From positions 62,001 through 126,000 of the forward strand of contig JAWSUT010000001.1 of the NCBI GenBank assembly GCA_033549345.1: a stretch of 64,000 nt of DNA, in the 5' to 3' direction. Below the pieces are notes generated by a model. It was not told the DNA's origin, did no database searches, and saw only the letters and a list, made by a program, of their open reading frames with translations. The first letter of the stretch is position 1; each line of letters opens with the position of its first letter. Below, piece after piece: positions 52,923-61,142 of the stretch. This DNA is from JAWSUT01 sp033549345. Its GTDB lineage: Bacteria > Bacillota > Dethiobacteria > Dethiobacterales > Dethiobacteraceae. The position numbers were made by a program, and so were the translations under genes.

Positions 52923-52949
52923 AAAAAACAGCCGTCATGGCTGTTTTTT
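52923..52949. terminator. Bidirectional intrinsic terminator
   Basis: AAAAAACAGCC/GGCTGTTTTTT stem with a GTCAT loop, between convergent PrcB-like and LysE genes. Confidence 0.87.
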
Positions 52950-52961
52950 GGATTATTGGTA

Positions 52962-53600
52962 CTAACCGGAAAAGAATCCGAATCCTGACCAGAAAAAGTA
53001 CACTGCAAGGACGAGAATAAATACGCCACAGCAGAATACCACAACTCTGTAGACAGTATTACTGAAAAATCGCCTGCCCCCGGCTATCGCCGTACTAACC
53101 AGCGTATACCAGGTGTAATCTGCCAGGATATGGCCCGTGAAAAAGGCTCCGACTCCGGGCAAACCATAATTCATAGCCACAACAACATACCCGGCGCCTA
53201 CGGTAAGCCACCACAGGGCAAAGTACGGATTGGCAAGGCTTGTTATTGCACCTAAAACCAGCAGCCCTTTTTCTTTCTCTGCGGGCGCTGCATCAAGCTC
53301 CAGCTTAATTACACCTCTGGCTGCTCCCGTTGTCAGCTGCCAGCCCATCCATAACAAAAAGCCGCTGCCGAGAAAAGCAATCACGCCAAATACAGGCCCG
53401 CCGGCAAACCGATGTAGTCCGCCTGCAATCAGGACCACAATGAACAACTCCAGGATGGCATGCCCTGTAATCAACTGAGGGCCGGCTTTATAACCGCGGC
53501 GAAATGATTCATTCACTGTCAGTGTTAAAAGAGGGCCGGGTGCCAGGGCACCTGAAAACCCGACCAGATAAGCAGATATAAAAATACCCCATTGTGTCAC
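52962..53600 (-). CDS. LysE/RhtB family amino acid exporter
   Basis: 212 residues with about six membrane helices. The family start GFSGALAPGPLLTLTVNESFRRGYKAG is clear, followed by TGHAILELFIV and the internal AITSLANPYFALWW motif. These proteins export amino acids, but the substrate is not evident. The start is GTG with GGAGGG upstream. The gene stands alone, convergent with the PrcB-like gene and divergent from the HIT-family gene. Confidence 0.88.
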   Translation of the reverse strand: MTQWGIFISAYLVGFSGALAPGPLLTLTVNESFRRGYKAGPQLITGHAILELFIVVLIAGGLHRFAGGPVFGVIAFLGSGFLLWMGWQLTTGAARGVIKLELDAAPAEKEKGLLVLGAITSLANPYFALWWLTVGAGYVVVAMNYGLPGVGAFFTGHILADYTWYTLVSTAIAGGRRFFSNTVYRVVVFCCGVFILVLAVYFFWSGFGFFSG

Positions 53601-53663
53601 GGCAAGCCCTCCCGGTTAAGATACTGACATCATATCACAGGTTAACTGTTCCTGCCACCTGTC

Positions 53664-53692
53664 TTGACCGGTTTTATCGGTTGCGGTAAGAT
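53664..53692 (+). promoter_or_regulatory. Sigma-A-type promoter of the HIT-family gene
   Basis: TTGACC and TAAGAT are separated by 17 bases, 27 bases before the start codon. Confidence 0.68.
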
Positions 53693-53719
53693 GTAGAGAA
53701 GAACTTCAGGAGGTGGCGT

Positions 53720-54751
53720 ATGGCTGTTACTTTCCGCAATCATAAAATCCAGGCAGAGCTTTTAGACCCCCGTCAGGACTTTCGGCCGGTCCGGCATGAC
53801 ATGGAATTTCGCTACGACCCCCTAACAGGCCGGTCCACTCGCCTTGCACACTTTGGTGCCATTAGGCCCCAACCGGTATACTTTGAAAACTATGACGGAG
53901 CAAACAAAGGATTCTGTCCTTTTTGCCCTCCGAACATGGACCGTGTAACATCCCTGTTTCCCAAGGACCTGATTCCTGAGGGCAGACTGAAAAACGGAGA
54001 GGCAACACTGATTGCCAATATTGCACCCTATGACGCCTACAGCGGCCTTGTGGTGCTTTCCGACAAACACATCCTGCCTATGGAAGAGCTGACCGCAGCA
54101 CGCCTGCACGACTCACTGAGCCTTGGTGTGGAGTTTCTGCAGCGTGTGGCGCATTTCGACCCCGACATCCCCTATTTCTTTATCGGCTGGAACTATATGC
54201 CCCCTTCCGGAGGCGGCCTGATTCATGCCCACATGCAAGTTTTCGGCAGTACAGATCCAGGCAATATTTTCTGGGATGCCCTCTGCGGCCTGAAGCGCTA
54301 CAGGGAAGAAAACAAACGGCCGTTCTGGCCGGACTTACTTGCTGAAGAAGAGCAGCGTAACGAACGCTACCTGGGCAGAATCGGCGACATCCATTGGCTC
54401 GTTCCGTATGCTCCCCTGGGTGTTTTAGGAGATGTCATAGCTGTTCTTCCCCGCCCTTGCTCCCCTGCAGGTCTGGCAGGCGATACCCTTGAGAATCTTG
54501 TTGCCGGCCTTGTCCGGCTCTTTGCCTATTACAAAGAAAAAAAGATTTTCAGCTTTAACGCATCGGTCCATTTTACACCGGAGTGCAATCAGGATTTCCC
54601 GCTGATGATTCGCTTCTCTCCCCGTACTTTCTTAAACGCAAGCTGCTCAACCCCGGATACAAACTTTTTTCACGTGAGCCTGCAGCAGCCCATCTGTGTG
54701 GTCCGTCCCGAAGAGTTGGCCACTGAAGTAAAACCTTTTTTCTTTCCCTGA
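53720..54751 (+). CDS. GalT-like HIT-superfamily nucleotidyltransferase
   Basis: 343 residues. It shows features of galactose-1-phosphate uridylyltransferase relatives: RYDPLTGRSTRL near the start, the zinc pair CPFCPP, a second part IGWNYMPPSGGGLIHAHMQVFG with the histidine triad HAHMQ, and a C-terminal domain with HFTPECNQDFPLMIRFSPR. The catalytic histidine would be the second of the HxH. Substrate is uncertain; no galactose pathway gene is nearby. AGGAGG precedes the ATG. Confidence 0.8.
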   Translation: MAVTFRNHKIQAELLDPRQDFRPVRHDMEFRYDPLTGRSTRLAHFGAIRPQPVYFENYDGANKGFCPFCPPNMDRVTSLFPKDLIPEGRLKNGEATLIANIAPYDAYSGLVVLSDKHILPMEELTAARLHDSLSLGVEFLQRVAHFDPDIPYFFIGWNYMPPSGGGLIHAHMQVFGSTDPGNIFWDALCGLKRYREENKRPFWPDLLAEEEQRNERYLGRIGDIHWLVPYAPLGVLGDVIAVLPRPCSPAGLAGDTLENLVAGLVRLFAYYKEKKIFSFNASVHFTPECNQDFPLMIRFSPRTFLNASCSTPDTNFFHVSLQQPICVVRPEELATEVKPFFFP

Positions 54752-54760
54752 CATTCGTTT

Positions 54761-55399
54761 TTATCCGGCATGATACAGATGATGCACACTGATATTGAAC
54801 TTCCCGTATACGGACTCTTCATCCCAGTCCACTGTGTCAAGACGCACTTCCGTCATCTGCATCCGCTGCTTTACCTGTTCGATAAAATTGTACGTGTGGA
54901 CTCTGCGCTGATGAGAAAGAAGCAGTTGACCGTCTGGTTTCAGGTTTTTGCTAAAAATTTCCAGAACATAGGGATTGAGCTTTGGGTCGTAGAATACATC
55001 CGATCCGATTATCCAGTCAAACTGTTTCTCCATGGCAAACGAACGCCAGTCACCAAGGTGTCCTTCTGCCTGCATACCATTAAGCCTGGCATTATGCAGC
55101 GACAGTGAAACCGCATCACGGTTATAGTCGGAGAAAGTGACGTTTGCGCCCTTGAGGCCGCAGGCCACACCAGGCAGTCCCAGTCCGCTGCCCAGCTCCA
55201 TCACAGACTGACCCTTCATATCCAGCCTTTCCCAGATAAAGCGCGCCAACCCCCTGGCCGCCGGCCAGATTTCCGCCCAGCAGGGAACCAGATCCGCGTC
55301 GCACAGGTCGGTGATTAATGCCTCTACGTCGTCTACCACATCGAGTATAATCTCTTTTCCCGGGAGAGGAAACACAGTCCTTTTCAACTGTATGTTCAT
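54761..55399 (-). CDS. Class I SAM-dependent methyltransferase (family 16-like)
   Basis: 212 residues. The segment PCWAEIWPAARGLARFI is typical of methyltransferase family 16, which includes protein-lysine methyltransferases. SAM-binding motif I is VMELGSGLGLPGVAC, followed by VTFSDYNRDAVSL and IIGSDVFYDPKL (the family has a D-x-x-Y motif here). The start ATG gives MNIQLKR with GGAGG; the longer frame is noise overlapping the divergent TPR gene. A protein substrate is suspected by analogy only. Confidence 0.83.
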   Translation of the reverse strand: MNIQLKRTVFPLPGKEIILDVVDDVEALITDLCDADLVPCWAEIWPAARGLARFIWERLDMKGQSVMELGSGLGLPGVACGLKGANVTFSDYNRDAVSLSLHNARLNGMQAEGHLGDWRSFAMEKQFDWIIGSDVFYDPKLNPYVLEIFSKNLKPDGQLLLSHQRRVHTYNFIEQVKQRMQMTEVRLDTVDWDEESVYGKFNISVHHLYHAG

Positions 55400-55455
55400 A
55401 ACTGCCTCCTTACGCGGCACTACCGCTAGAAAATGAAATAATCCGAGGTGATTCC

Positions 55456-55941
55456 ATGTTCCGTTGGCGCCCCCGTTCCGGCACAAAACAATTCAACGCA
55501 AAAGATCTTTGGCGAAAAAGCGAAAAACTGACCCGAAAAGGCAAAACCGCCGAAGCGGAAGAGACGCTTCTGCAAGCCGCCACTTCCCACTCACCTCTGG
55601 ACAGGCATTACGCTTATGTAAAAATCATCCGACTTTATCGTCAGCTTATTTCAAAAGGACAGGACCGTTTAGATGACCTGACCGACATCTGTCAAAAAGA
55701 TATTGAACTGTTTCCGGATTTTTATGAAGCCTGGATGGTGGAATATTTAAATAATGTCCCCACACCTTATTTTCCTTCATTTTCAGTGTTGTCTGAGATT
55801 TACGAAAAGCAAGGCAGAGTGGATGAAGCTATATCGATCTGCGAACTGGCGCTGGGGTACGGCCTCAGTGAAACAATTGGGGAGGATTTTCCGGAAAAAC
55901 TGGAACGTCTCTATGCAAAAAGAAAAAATATGAATGGCTAA
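55456..55941 (+). CDS. Small TPR-like protein
   Basis: 161 residues, with a charged basic N-terminus. Helical repeats fit tetratricopeptide spacing: LWRKSEKLTRKGKTAEAEETLLQAA around 18-42 and VLSEIYEKQGRVDEAISICELALGYG near 110-136. It has no signal and no membrane segment. The family is not recognised. GAGGTG lies six bases before the ATG. It diverges from the methyltransferase gene and ends at a terminator. Confidence 0.72.
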   Translation: MFRWRPRSGTKQFNAKDLWRKSEKLTRKGKTAEAEETLLQAATSHSPLDRHYAYVKIIRLYRQLISKGQDRLDDLTDICQKDIELFPDFYEAWMVEYLNNVPTPYFPSFSVLSEIYEKQGRVDEAISICELALGYGLSETIGEDFPEKLERLYAKRKNMNG

Positions 55942-55965
55942 CGGCCTGCTGGCCGTTATTTTTTT
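55940..55965 (+). terminator. Intrinsic terminator of the TPR-like gene
   Basis: AACGGCC/GGCCGTT stem with a TGCT loop, followed by a T-rich stretch, directly after the stop codon. Confidence 0.82.
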
Positions 55966-56051
55966 CCGTTATAATTTAGTTCACGCCTCTTAATGGTATA
56001 TCCTCTGATAAAAAAGCGCACATTATAGTGAAAAGGAGGTGTGATCAAATT

Positions 56052-56237
56052 ATGATGACTACGTTTCACTGGATTCATATTGTTGTTGGTGCGTGGCTGG
56101 CGTTTGTAAACTTTGTGCCGTTTTTACCCGCTGAGCTCCTGGCTCTGAACAACGTAATAATCGGCATTATCGTCGCCATTTATAACGCGTATCTCCTCTT
56201 TGCCAAAAACAACACCGACGTAAAAGGTAAAAGCTAA
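56052..56237 (+). CDS. 61-residue SPW-repeat-like membrane protein
   Basis: Two predicted membrane helices, one around WIHIVVGAWLAFVNFVPFL and one around NVIIGIIVAIYNAYLLF. The W-x5-GAWL-x-F pattern resembles one half of the SPW repeat family. GGAGG lies 12 bases before the first ATG (MMTTFHW), a long spacing; the GTG further upstream contains the site itself and is not used. Function is unknown. Confidence 0.75.
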   Translation: MMTTFHWIHIVVGAWLAFVNFVPFLPAELLALNNVIIGIIVAIYNAYLLFAKNNTDVKGKS

Positions 56238-56241
56238 AATT

Positions 56242-56264
56242 GAGCACCCTCTTAAAGGGTGCTC
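56242..56264 (+). terminator. Hairpin terminator of the SPW-like gene
   Basis: GAGCACCCT/AGGGTGCTC stem with a CTTAA loop just after the stop codon; the T-run is weak. Confidence 0.65.
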
Positions 56265-56325
56265 TTCAATTATTGCATAATCAAGGCATCCCCGCTGCAA
56301 ACTAAAGAAAAAAGAGGTGAGATGA

Positions 56326-56466
56326 TTGAGCGAATTCAGAAATGACTCCCGTGAAGGTGATTTGGCAGCGTCCGCAATAAAATACGGTGCCTGGTTGCTT
56401 GGCCTGATTATTGTTCTGTACTTTATGTCAAGGAATGTTTTCCCGTTTATTCAGTCTCTTTTTTAA
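56326..56466 (+). CDS. 46-residue single-helix membrane protein
   Basis: The sequence MSEFRNDSREGDLAASAIKY is followed by a hydrophobic helix (about residues 21-33) and SRNVFPFIQSLF. The start is a TTG with GAGGTG six bases before it; the overlapping ATG in another frame stops after seven codons. The 3' end overlaps the convergent DUF166 gene by 20 bases. I do not recognise a family. It sits next to another mini membrane gene, and the pair may form one unit. Confidence 0.6.
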   Translation: MSEFRNDSREGDLAASAIKYGAWLLGLIIVLYFMSRNVFPFIQSLF

Positions 56467-57172
56467 GTGCTTTCTCCATGCTTTCGTTAAAAATTTTGCC
56501 GGAAATGTGCATAATGGTATCCACACCGCTGTCGGTCTGTTCAAACTTCATCGAAGCCAGACACGGATAATGCAGACACATGAGCCCTGAAGTCGGCACA
56601 GCCTTTGCTGCGTCCATACCGCGAACGCGGCCAACAGTATACTCCGTCGAACCACAGGGTGAGCCGCGCAATACCCTGGCTTCAATTATTTTACCGTCTT
56701 CCCCCACATCGACATCCAAAACCGGCTTACCGAAATAGCGGCTAAACTCACGAATTACTTCATTTGTGTAGGGTTGAACTGAAATGAACCCCACTGTCTC
56801 TTCGTCAAGCGAACAGAGCGGTTCCGGAAAGACAATCGTTACCCCTGCCCGTGCCAGTTCCCGGCGCAGCTGATTTTGCAGTCCCACTGGAATCCAGGCT
56901 GAGCTATCTATTGAGGCGATGACGGCAACGGCGCCACTTGCTTTGACCACAGCGGGCAAAAGCTGTGCCGCCTGAGGAGATTCTGCAAGATGCAGGATAA
57001 GATCTGCCGCAGGCAGCCTAGCGGGCAGGTAGTCATCAGGCTCATCCACAATCGGCTCATAAATGACCGGAACATCAATAGTCTGAACTGTCCAGTCGTC
57101 AGGCCCTTTTTTTCTGATATTTTCTGCGATTCTTTCTCCGTAAATCCCCTGCTGCAAAACTAGAATTTTCAC
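56447..57172 (-). CDS. DUF166 family protein
   Basis: 241 residues. The family start MKILVLQQGIYGERIAENIRKKG and the C-terminal cysteine region SPCGSTEYTVGRVRGM and CLHYPCLASMKFE match DUF166, described in archaea and some clostridia; its function is unknown (once linked to thymidylate-synthase-like names without proof). The cysteines C193-ish, and those in CLHYPC, could bind a metal or cluster. The start is GTG with AAAGGA seven bases upstream; a longer frame has no site. Confidence 0.82.
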   Translation of the reverse strand: MKILVLQQGIYGERIAENIRKKGPDDWTVQTIDVPVIYEPIVDEPDDYLPARLPAADLILHLAESPQAAQLLPAVVKASGAVAVIASIDSSAWIPVGLQNQLRRELARAGVTIVFPEPLCSLDEETVGFISVQPYTNEVIREFSRYFGKPVLDVDVGEDGKIIEARVLRGSPCGSTEYTVGRVRGMDAAKAVPTSGLMCLHYPCLASMKFEQTDSGVDTIMHISGKIFNESMEKALKKETE

Positions 57173-57271
57173 AGGACCATCCTTTCTTGTCAGATTACAC
57201 AGGTTAAATTTTGACATCCGCCAACAAAATCCCTGCTTTAGGAAAAAAAGCACAAATTCTATACCAGCAAA

Positions 57272-57294
57272 ATAACGCCTCTCTAAGGCGTTAT
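57272..57294 (-). terminator. Hairpin terminator of the Nudix gene
   Basis: ATAACGCC/GGCGTTAT stem with a 7-base loop overlaps the stop codon of the Nudix gene; TTTTG follows on the minus strand. Confidence 0.68.
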
Positions 57295-57683
57295 CTTCGT
57301 TTCAGGTATTTTTTTAATGCTGAGACAAGCGGAATGTCGGCGGGCGCAAAGTCGAACATATCCAGTTCTGCGGGTTCGGCCCAGAAAACCTCATCGTGGG
57401 CATGGACACCTACCCTGCCTGAACAACACCTTACAAAATAAGCAAGAAGTTCAATACAGCCCGTCTCATACGTATAAATGCTTCTCTCAAAAAAATCCCC
57501 GACGTCCACATCAATGCCAAATTCTTCGAACATTTCACGGCGCAGGCATTCCTCGGGTGTTTCCCCCACTTCCAGTTTGCCGCCGGGGAACTCCCACTTA
57601 TCCTGCAGCTTGTCACCGGCCGGACGTTTGGCAATAAATACCTTGCCGTCCCGTATCCAGATTGCAGCGGTTACCTGTTTCAT
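57291..57683 (-). CDS. MutT/Nudix nucleoside triphosphate pyrophosphohydrolase
   Basis: 130 residues. The Nudix box is complete: GGKLEVGETPEECLRREMFEEFGI, with the G-x5-E-x7-REUxEExGU pattern. The N-terminus VTAAIWIRDGKVFIAKRP and the PAGDKLQDKWEFPGG part resemble MutT, which removes 8-oxo-dGTP, although relatives act on other nucleotides (for example 5-methyl-dCTP). The ATG chosen has a GAAGGA site; an ATG 15 bases upstream is possible. Confidence 0.9.
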   Translation of the reverse strand: MKQVTAAIWIRDGKVFIAKRPAGDKLQDKWEFPGGKLEVGETPEECLRREMFEEFGIDVDVGDFFERSIYTYETGCIELLAYFVRCCSGRVGVHAHDEVFWAEPAELDMFDFAPADIPLVSALKKYLKRR

Positions 57684-57715
57684 TATGCTTCCTTCCATAA
57701 CCCAAATGTTGACTT

Positions 57716-58117
57716 TTATTGTTTAAACGAAGAACGCAAAGCGTTTTCAATCGCCTTTAGCAGAGCTTTGCTCGTCGTTGTGGCTCCGCTGACCGTATCC
57801 ACCTGCAAAGACTGCGCTTCAATAACTCTGTCGGTTACAGCTTCGGCCTTTTGCGCATGCTCGCCTTGCCTGTTGTTTAGTACATTGATTTCCTTAATCC
57901 GGTGTGCCGCTACGTGCACTTCCACTTCGTAATCATAACCGCCTGTGTCAAACACGCCTCTGTAAGTACCGTCCCGGACCTCTGTTAGGTCTATATCCTC
58001 CAGCTGGATATTACTTACAGCACTTCGTTCCCGGACAATGGGTGCCAGAAAAAAAATATAAACGCCGTAGACAAGCATCGTCAGCAGTGCGATGAACACA
58101 AATCTTCGCTGCCTCAT
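57716..58117 (-). CDS. FMN-binding domain membrane protein
   Basis: 133 residues. An N-terminal membrane helix (about residues 5-24) is followed by an FMN_bind domain: DGTYRGVFDTGGYDYEVEVHVAAHRIKEINVL, then IEAQSLQVDTVSGATTTSKALLKAIENAL. The conserved SGATTTSKA motif is the covalent FMN site (threonine) used in RnfG/NqrC proteins. It probably acts in electron transfer at the outer face of the membrane. GAGGGG precedes the ATG. No partner rnf/nqr gene is adjacent. Confidence 0.9.
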   Translation of the reverse strand: MRQRRFVFIALLTMLVYGVYIFFLAPIVRERSAVSNIQLEDIDLTEVRDGTYRGVFDTGGYDYEVEVHVAAHRIKEINVLNNRQGEHAQKAEAVTDRVIEAQSLQVDTVSGATTTSKALLKAIENALRSSFKQ

Positions 58118-58221
58118 GTTTCCCCTCCATATCGTCTAACACCGGTTTTTCTCTACTTTTTATTCCATGTCAGACGAATGGATTCCTCTTTTGCGCCATG
58201 GCGGTTCCAGGACGCAACAAT

Positions 58222-58246
58222 AAAAACCGGCCATGGCCGGCTTTTA
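58222..58246 (-). terminator. Hairpin terminator of the DUF4363 gene
   Basis: Palindrome AAAGCCGGCC/GGCCGGTTTTT on the minus strand, with T-run at its end and the stop codon just before. Confidence 0.75.
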
Positions 58247-58612
58247 TTTACCTAAACTGTTCCAGTGATAATTTAGCTCCGTAAGCTCAGTCAGCGCTCC
58301 ACCCTTATGCTTTGCCAGAATAGCACCCCGGATTCTCGATAACTTTTTTTCAATTTCAATTATATCATTTCTCTCAACACTATACTGGATTCTCGTTGCT
58401 ACACGGCCAAAAGCACTCTCCAGCGTATTCAGAGTTGAATCTGCCGCATTCCAGTCTTCACGCAAAAGATCTTCCCGCAGCCGGAGGATATTCTCCTCCA
58501 CCAAATCATTTACACCCCGGGGTTCTTTTAACTTCGGCCCGGCAGAGAGGACATACACAAACAGTGTCAGAATTAAAAAGGGGATTCCATAAGCTATAAC
58601 GCGCTTCGCCAA
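58244..58612 (-). CDS. DUF4363 family protein
   Basis: 122 residues. One N-terminal membrane helix (GIPFLILTLFVYVLSAG) is followed by a helical extracytoplasmic part (VEENILRLREDLLREDWNAADSTLNTLESAFGRVATRIQYSVERND). In clostridia this family typically lies next to a DUF421 gene, as here. The start is a TTG behind GAGGTG with six bases spacing; the frame upstream runs inside the DUF421 gene and is an artefact. Function is unknown. Confidence 0.78.
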   Translation of the reverse strand: MAKRVIAYGIPFLILTLFVYVLSAGPKLKEPRGVNDLVEENILRLREDLLREDWNAADSTLNTLESAFGRVATRIQYSVERNDIIEIEKKLSRIRGAILAKHKGGALTELTELNYHWNSLGK

Positions 58613-58622
58613 TCCACTCACC

Positions 58623-59351
58623 TCAGTTAGGGCCGTCATAGTCACTGATATTTGTTTTCTGCTTGAGTCGGTCTTTATATAAATCAATATATAATTCACC
58701 TTGCGTGTTAAGGTTAGCCAAAAAAACTTCATCGGGGCCGGATACCCCGAAATTCCTGAGCTGCTGCTCCAACCATGCCTGATCTAATTTCATGTCTTTC
58801 AGATTCTGCTCAATAATCACTCCGTCATAAATCAGTTCCGTACTCAATCCCTGATATTTTTTGGAAATGTTCAAATCCCCGGCAGTCACGGTGTGAAATT
58901 CAGCCTTTTTCTGCACTGAAAGATTCCCGTTTTTCTCATAAACCGCAAATTCCACCTGTGTCAGGTCAAACACATCCTTTAGCCGCAACAACCCCAGTAA
59001 GTCAGCCAGTTTTAGCCTGACTTTATGCATGGCATCTTCCATTAGTTGCCCGTTCATGACCACCACCACCGGTTCCCCATCAATGTATTTCGCTACACGA
59101 CGTGAACGTATTGTCATCCATTGCAGAAAATAGGAAAGTATAATCCAGGTGGAAAGGCCAACAAATTCAGGCCAGGGCCGGTTGTTCAGATTGGTCGTCA
59201 GTGTTGCGGCAATAGAACCGATCGTTATCCCGGTGATATAATCAAAATAAGTCAGCTGCTTAATCTGTTCTTTTCCCAAAAGGCGGCCGTAGATCAGCAG
59301 TGTTGTAAAAGCGATAACAGCTCTGACGATAACAACCGATGTCTCATTCAA
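58623..59351 (-). CDS. DUF421 (YetF/YdfR-type) membrane protein
   Basis: 242 residues. Three predicted membrane helices lie in the first 80 residues (VVIVRAVIAFTTLLIYGRLLGK, FDYITGITIGSIAATLTTN, VGLSTWIILSYFLQWM); the cytoplasmic DUF421 domain begins at RRVAKYIDGEPVVVVMNGQLMED. The start is TTG behind GGGGGG. It is followed 10 bases later by the DUF4363 gene. The pair is related to spore YetF/YhcN-region genes, but no function is established. Confidence 0.87.
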   Translation of the reverse strand: MNETSVVIVRAVIAFTTLLIYGRLLGKEQIKQLTYFDYITGITIGSIAATLTTNLNNRPWPEFVGLSTWIILSYFLQWMTIRSRRVAKYIDGEPVVVVMNGQLMEDAMHKVRLKLADLLGLLRLKDVFDLTQVEFAVYEKNGNLSVQKKAEFHTVTAGDLNISKKYQGLSTELIYDGVIIEQNLKDMKLDQAWLEQQLRNFGVSGPDEVFLANLNTQGELYIDLYKDRLKQKTNISDYDGPN

Positions 59352-59420
59352 AGGCGACCCCCCCGATACTTTTTCTTATTGTATCCTGATGGTTGTCCGG
59401 TTACCCCGAAAAGATGCAAG

Positions 59421-59442
59421 AAAAAAGACCCGTTCGGGTCTT
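59421..59442 (-). terminator. Intrinsic terminator of the 55-residue gene
   Basis: AAGACCCG/CGGGTCTT stem with a very short loop, followed on the minus strand by a run of T; overlaps the stop codon. Confidence 0.72.
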
Positions 59443-59608
59443 ACACGCCAATTTTTCTGACGATTTCCACTTTCTCTAATGTACACCCTTCTTCTTTCAG
59501 GCCGGAAATGATAGAGTCCAGTTCTTCCGGGTCCATCCCTTTATACAGAGCAGCCTGCTGACCCTCCGGTGTCCGGTAAACTATAATGTATTCATAATTT
59601 GTATACAT
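59441..59608 (-). CDS. 55-residue hypothetical protein
   Basis: The product MYTNYEYIIVYRTPEGQQAA, then LYKGMDPEELDSIISGLKEE, ends with a beta-like GCTLEKVEIVRKIGV. It looks like a small beta-alpha-beta protein. AGGGTG lies eight bases before the ATG, and a terminator follows, so it is a real transcription unit. I do not recognise a family. It lies upstream of the DUF421 gene on the same strand and downstream of the flavoprotein gene. Confidence 0.68.
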   Translation of the reverse strand: MYTNYEYIIVYRTPEGQQAALYKGMDPEELDSIISGLKEEGCTLEKVEIVRKIGV

Positions 59609-59736
59609 TTTTCGTTCACCCTTTCATTCAGTGTCATTTACCGGAGTCGTCACAGGATGCTTACTATACTGTATACAAAAAACCGGAACTTTAACCGCTT
59701 AAGATGTTAATATTATCTTAAAATCGGTATGAGAAT

Positions 59737-60999
59737 CTAAAATTCGAACAGCTCATGATGTATCTTTTTTTGCGGTATACCCATTTCACCAAGGGCTTCA
59801 AGCGCAGCCTTACTCATTGGCGGCGGACCGCAAACAAAGAAATCATAATCGGACATGTTTTCTGTATATTTTTCTATCATTTTGCGGTCGATACGGCCGG
59901 TCTCTCCGGGCCAGTCTTCTTGTCTGGACATCACGTAGACAATTTTCAGATGTTTCATCTCTCTTTCCATCCTGTTTAACTCTTCCTGAAAACAAAGCAT
60001 TTCTTCGTTTTTATTGCCCCAGAGAAGTGTAACCGGTTTCTCCGACTTTTTGTCATACATATACCTCAGCATGCTCATAAACGGAGTAATGCCAATGCCG
60101 CCGGCCAAAAACATCATCTTCTTGCAATCGTAATTCAAATAGCTAAATACCCCGTAAGGTGCGTCAATGTATGCCTGATCTCCTACCTGTGTATCTTTTA
60201 CCGTAGCCGTGAAATCACCCAGTTCTTTCGGTGTAACCGATAACAGCTCCCGTGTGGGACTAGATGAAATAGTAAACGGGTGACTGGAAGACACCTTCCC
60301 GTTGCGCACGAGCCGAAGATACATAAACTGTCCCGGGTCATACGGCAGCGGGCGGCCTTTGAAATAAAGGCTCCAGATATCTTTGGCTTCTTTTTTAACT
60401 TCAACCACTTCATAGGGCACTTTGCGAATGATTATTTCCCTGAGTACCTTGTAAAGAATCAGCGCAGCAAAGAGAACCGCAAAGGCAACCCACAGGTAAT
60501 AAAGCAGGGTTCCCGGCAAGGCGTTGTAAAACACGTGGATCAACACCAACGGAAAAAGAACATAATTTACTTTATGAACATGCAGCCACAACTCATAGGG
60601 CAGGTTAAGTTTTTTATATAATGATGCCACCGCTGCAGTCACAATCAGCCCCAGCAGGATAACAATACCTATTACCCGAAACACATTTTCAACGACCACT
60701 TCACCCTGATATAAAAAGAAAAAGAAAGGGTGCAGCAGTAAAAATCCCAGGGCAATACGACCCAGCAGTCGATGTAAGCCTATCATTTTGTCCTGTCCAA
60801 ATCCTTTTTCAAGGAGCTTGATACGTGACGCTAACACAAATTGCACAAAGAAGAATAAAAATCCCATCGCCGCAAAGAGCCGGTTTAACTGCCTCAGAAC
60901 AATATACTCACCCTTGAAAGCCCCAAAACTTGCGCCCCAGGCGTATATTACAAATAGAACAGCAAGTAATAAAGTAATCCGAAAATATTTCTGTTTCAT
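59737..60999 (-). CDS. Ferric-reductase-like transmembrane flavoprotein
   Basis: 420 residues. Six predicted membrane helices in the first 200 residues carry several histidines (GLHRLLGR, LHPFFFF, HVHKVNYVLFPLVLIHVFYN), fitting a heme-binding ferric-reductase-like domain. The cytoplasmic part has the FAD motif HPFTISSSP and the NAD(P) motif AGGIGITPFMSMLRYM, and ends with VCGPPPMSK and the C-terminal HHELFEF. It should pass electrons from NAD(P)H across the membrane; the acceptor is unknown. GGAGG precedes the ATG. Divergent from the Hcp-like gene. Confidence 0.88.
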   Translation of the reverse strand: MKQKYFRITLLLAVLFVIYAWGASFGAFKGEYIVLRQLNRLFAAMGFLFFFVQFVLASRIKLLEKGFGQDKMIGLHRLLGRIALGFLLLHPFFFFLYQGEVVVENVFRVIGIVILLGLIVTAAVASLYKKLNLPYELWLHVHKVNYVLFPLVLIHVFYNALPGTLLYYLWVAFAVLFAALILYKVLREIIIRKVPYEVVEVKKEAKDIWSLYFKGRPLPYDPGQFMYLRLVRNGKVSSSHPFTISSSPTRELLSVTPKELGDFTATVKDTQVGDQAYIDAPYGVFSYLNYDCKKMMFLAGGIGITPFMSMLRYMYDKKSEKPVTLLWGNKNEEMLCFQEELNRMEREMKHLKIVYVMSRQEDWPGETGRIDRKMIEKYTENMSDYDFFVCGPPPMSKAALEALGEMGIPQKKIHHELFEF

Positions 61000-61142
61000 T
61001 GTCCACCTCCGAAAACAGCCTCTTTTTTTTATTGTAGATCAAATCCCCGCTTCCGTTGTTAACAGAAGCTTAAATCGTAAGTTAAAACGTAATGGCAAGA
61101 TATACAGTCCGTTCATATACTGTTTTTAGGAGGGATCGGACA

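Noticed and set aside
59699..59721. TTAAGAT/ATCTTAA inverted repeat downstream of the flavoprotein gene
   Set aside because: It is AT-rich and short, with a weak T-run; it could arise by chance.
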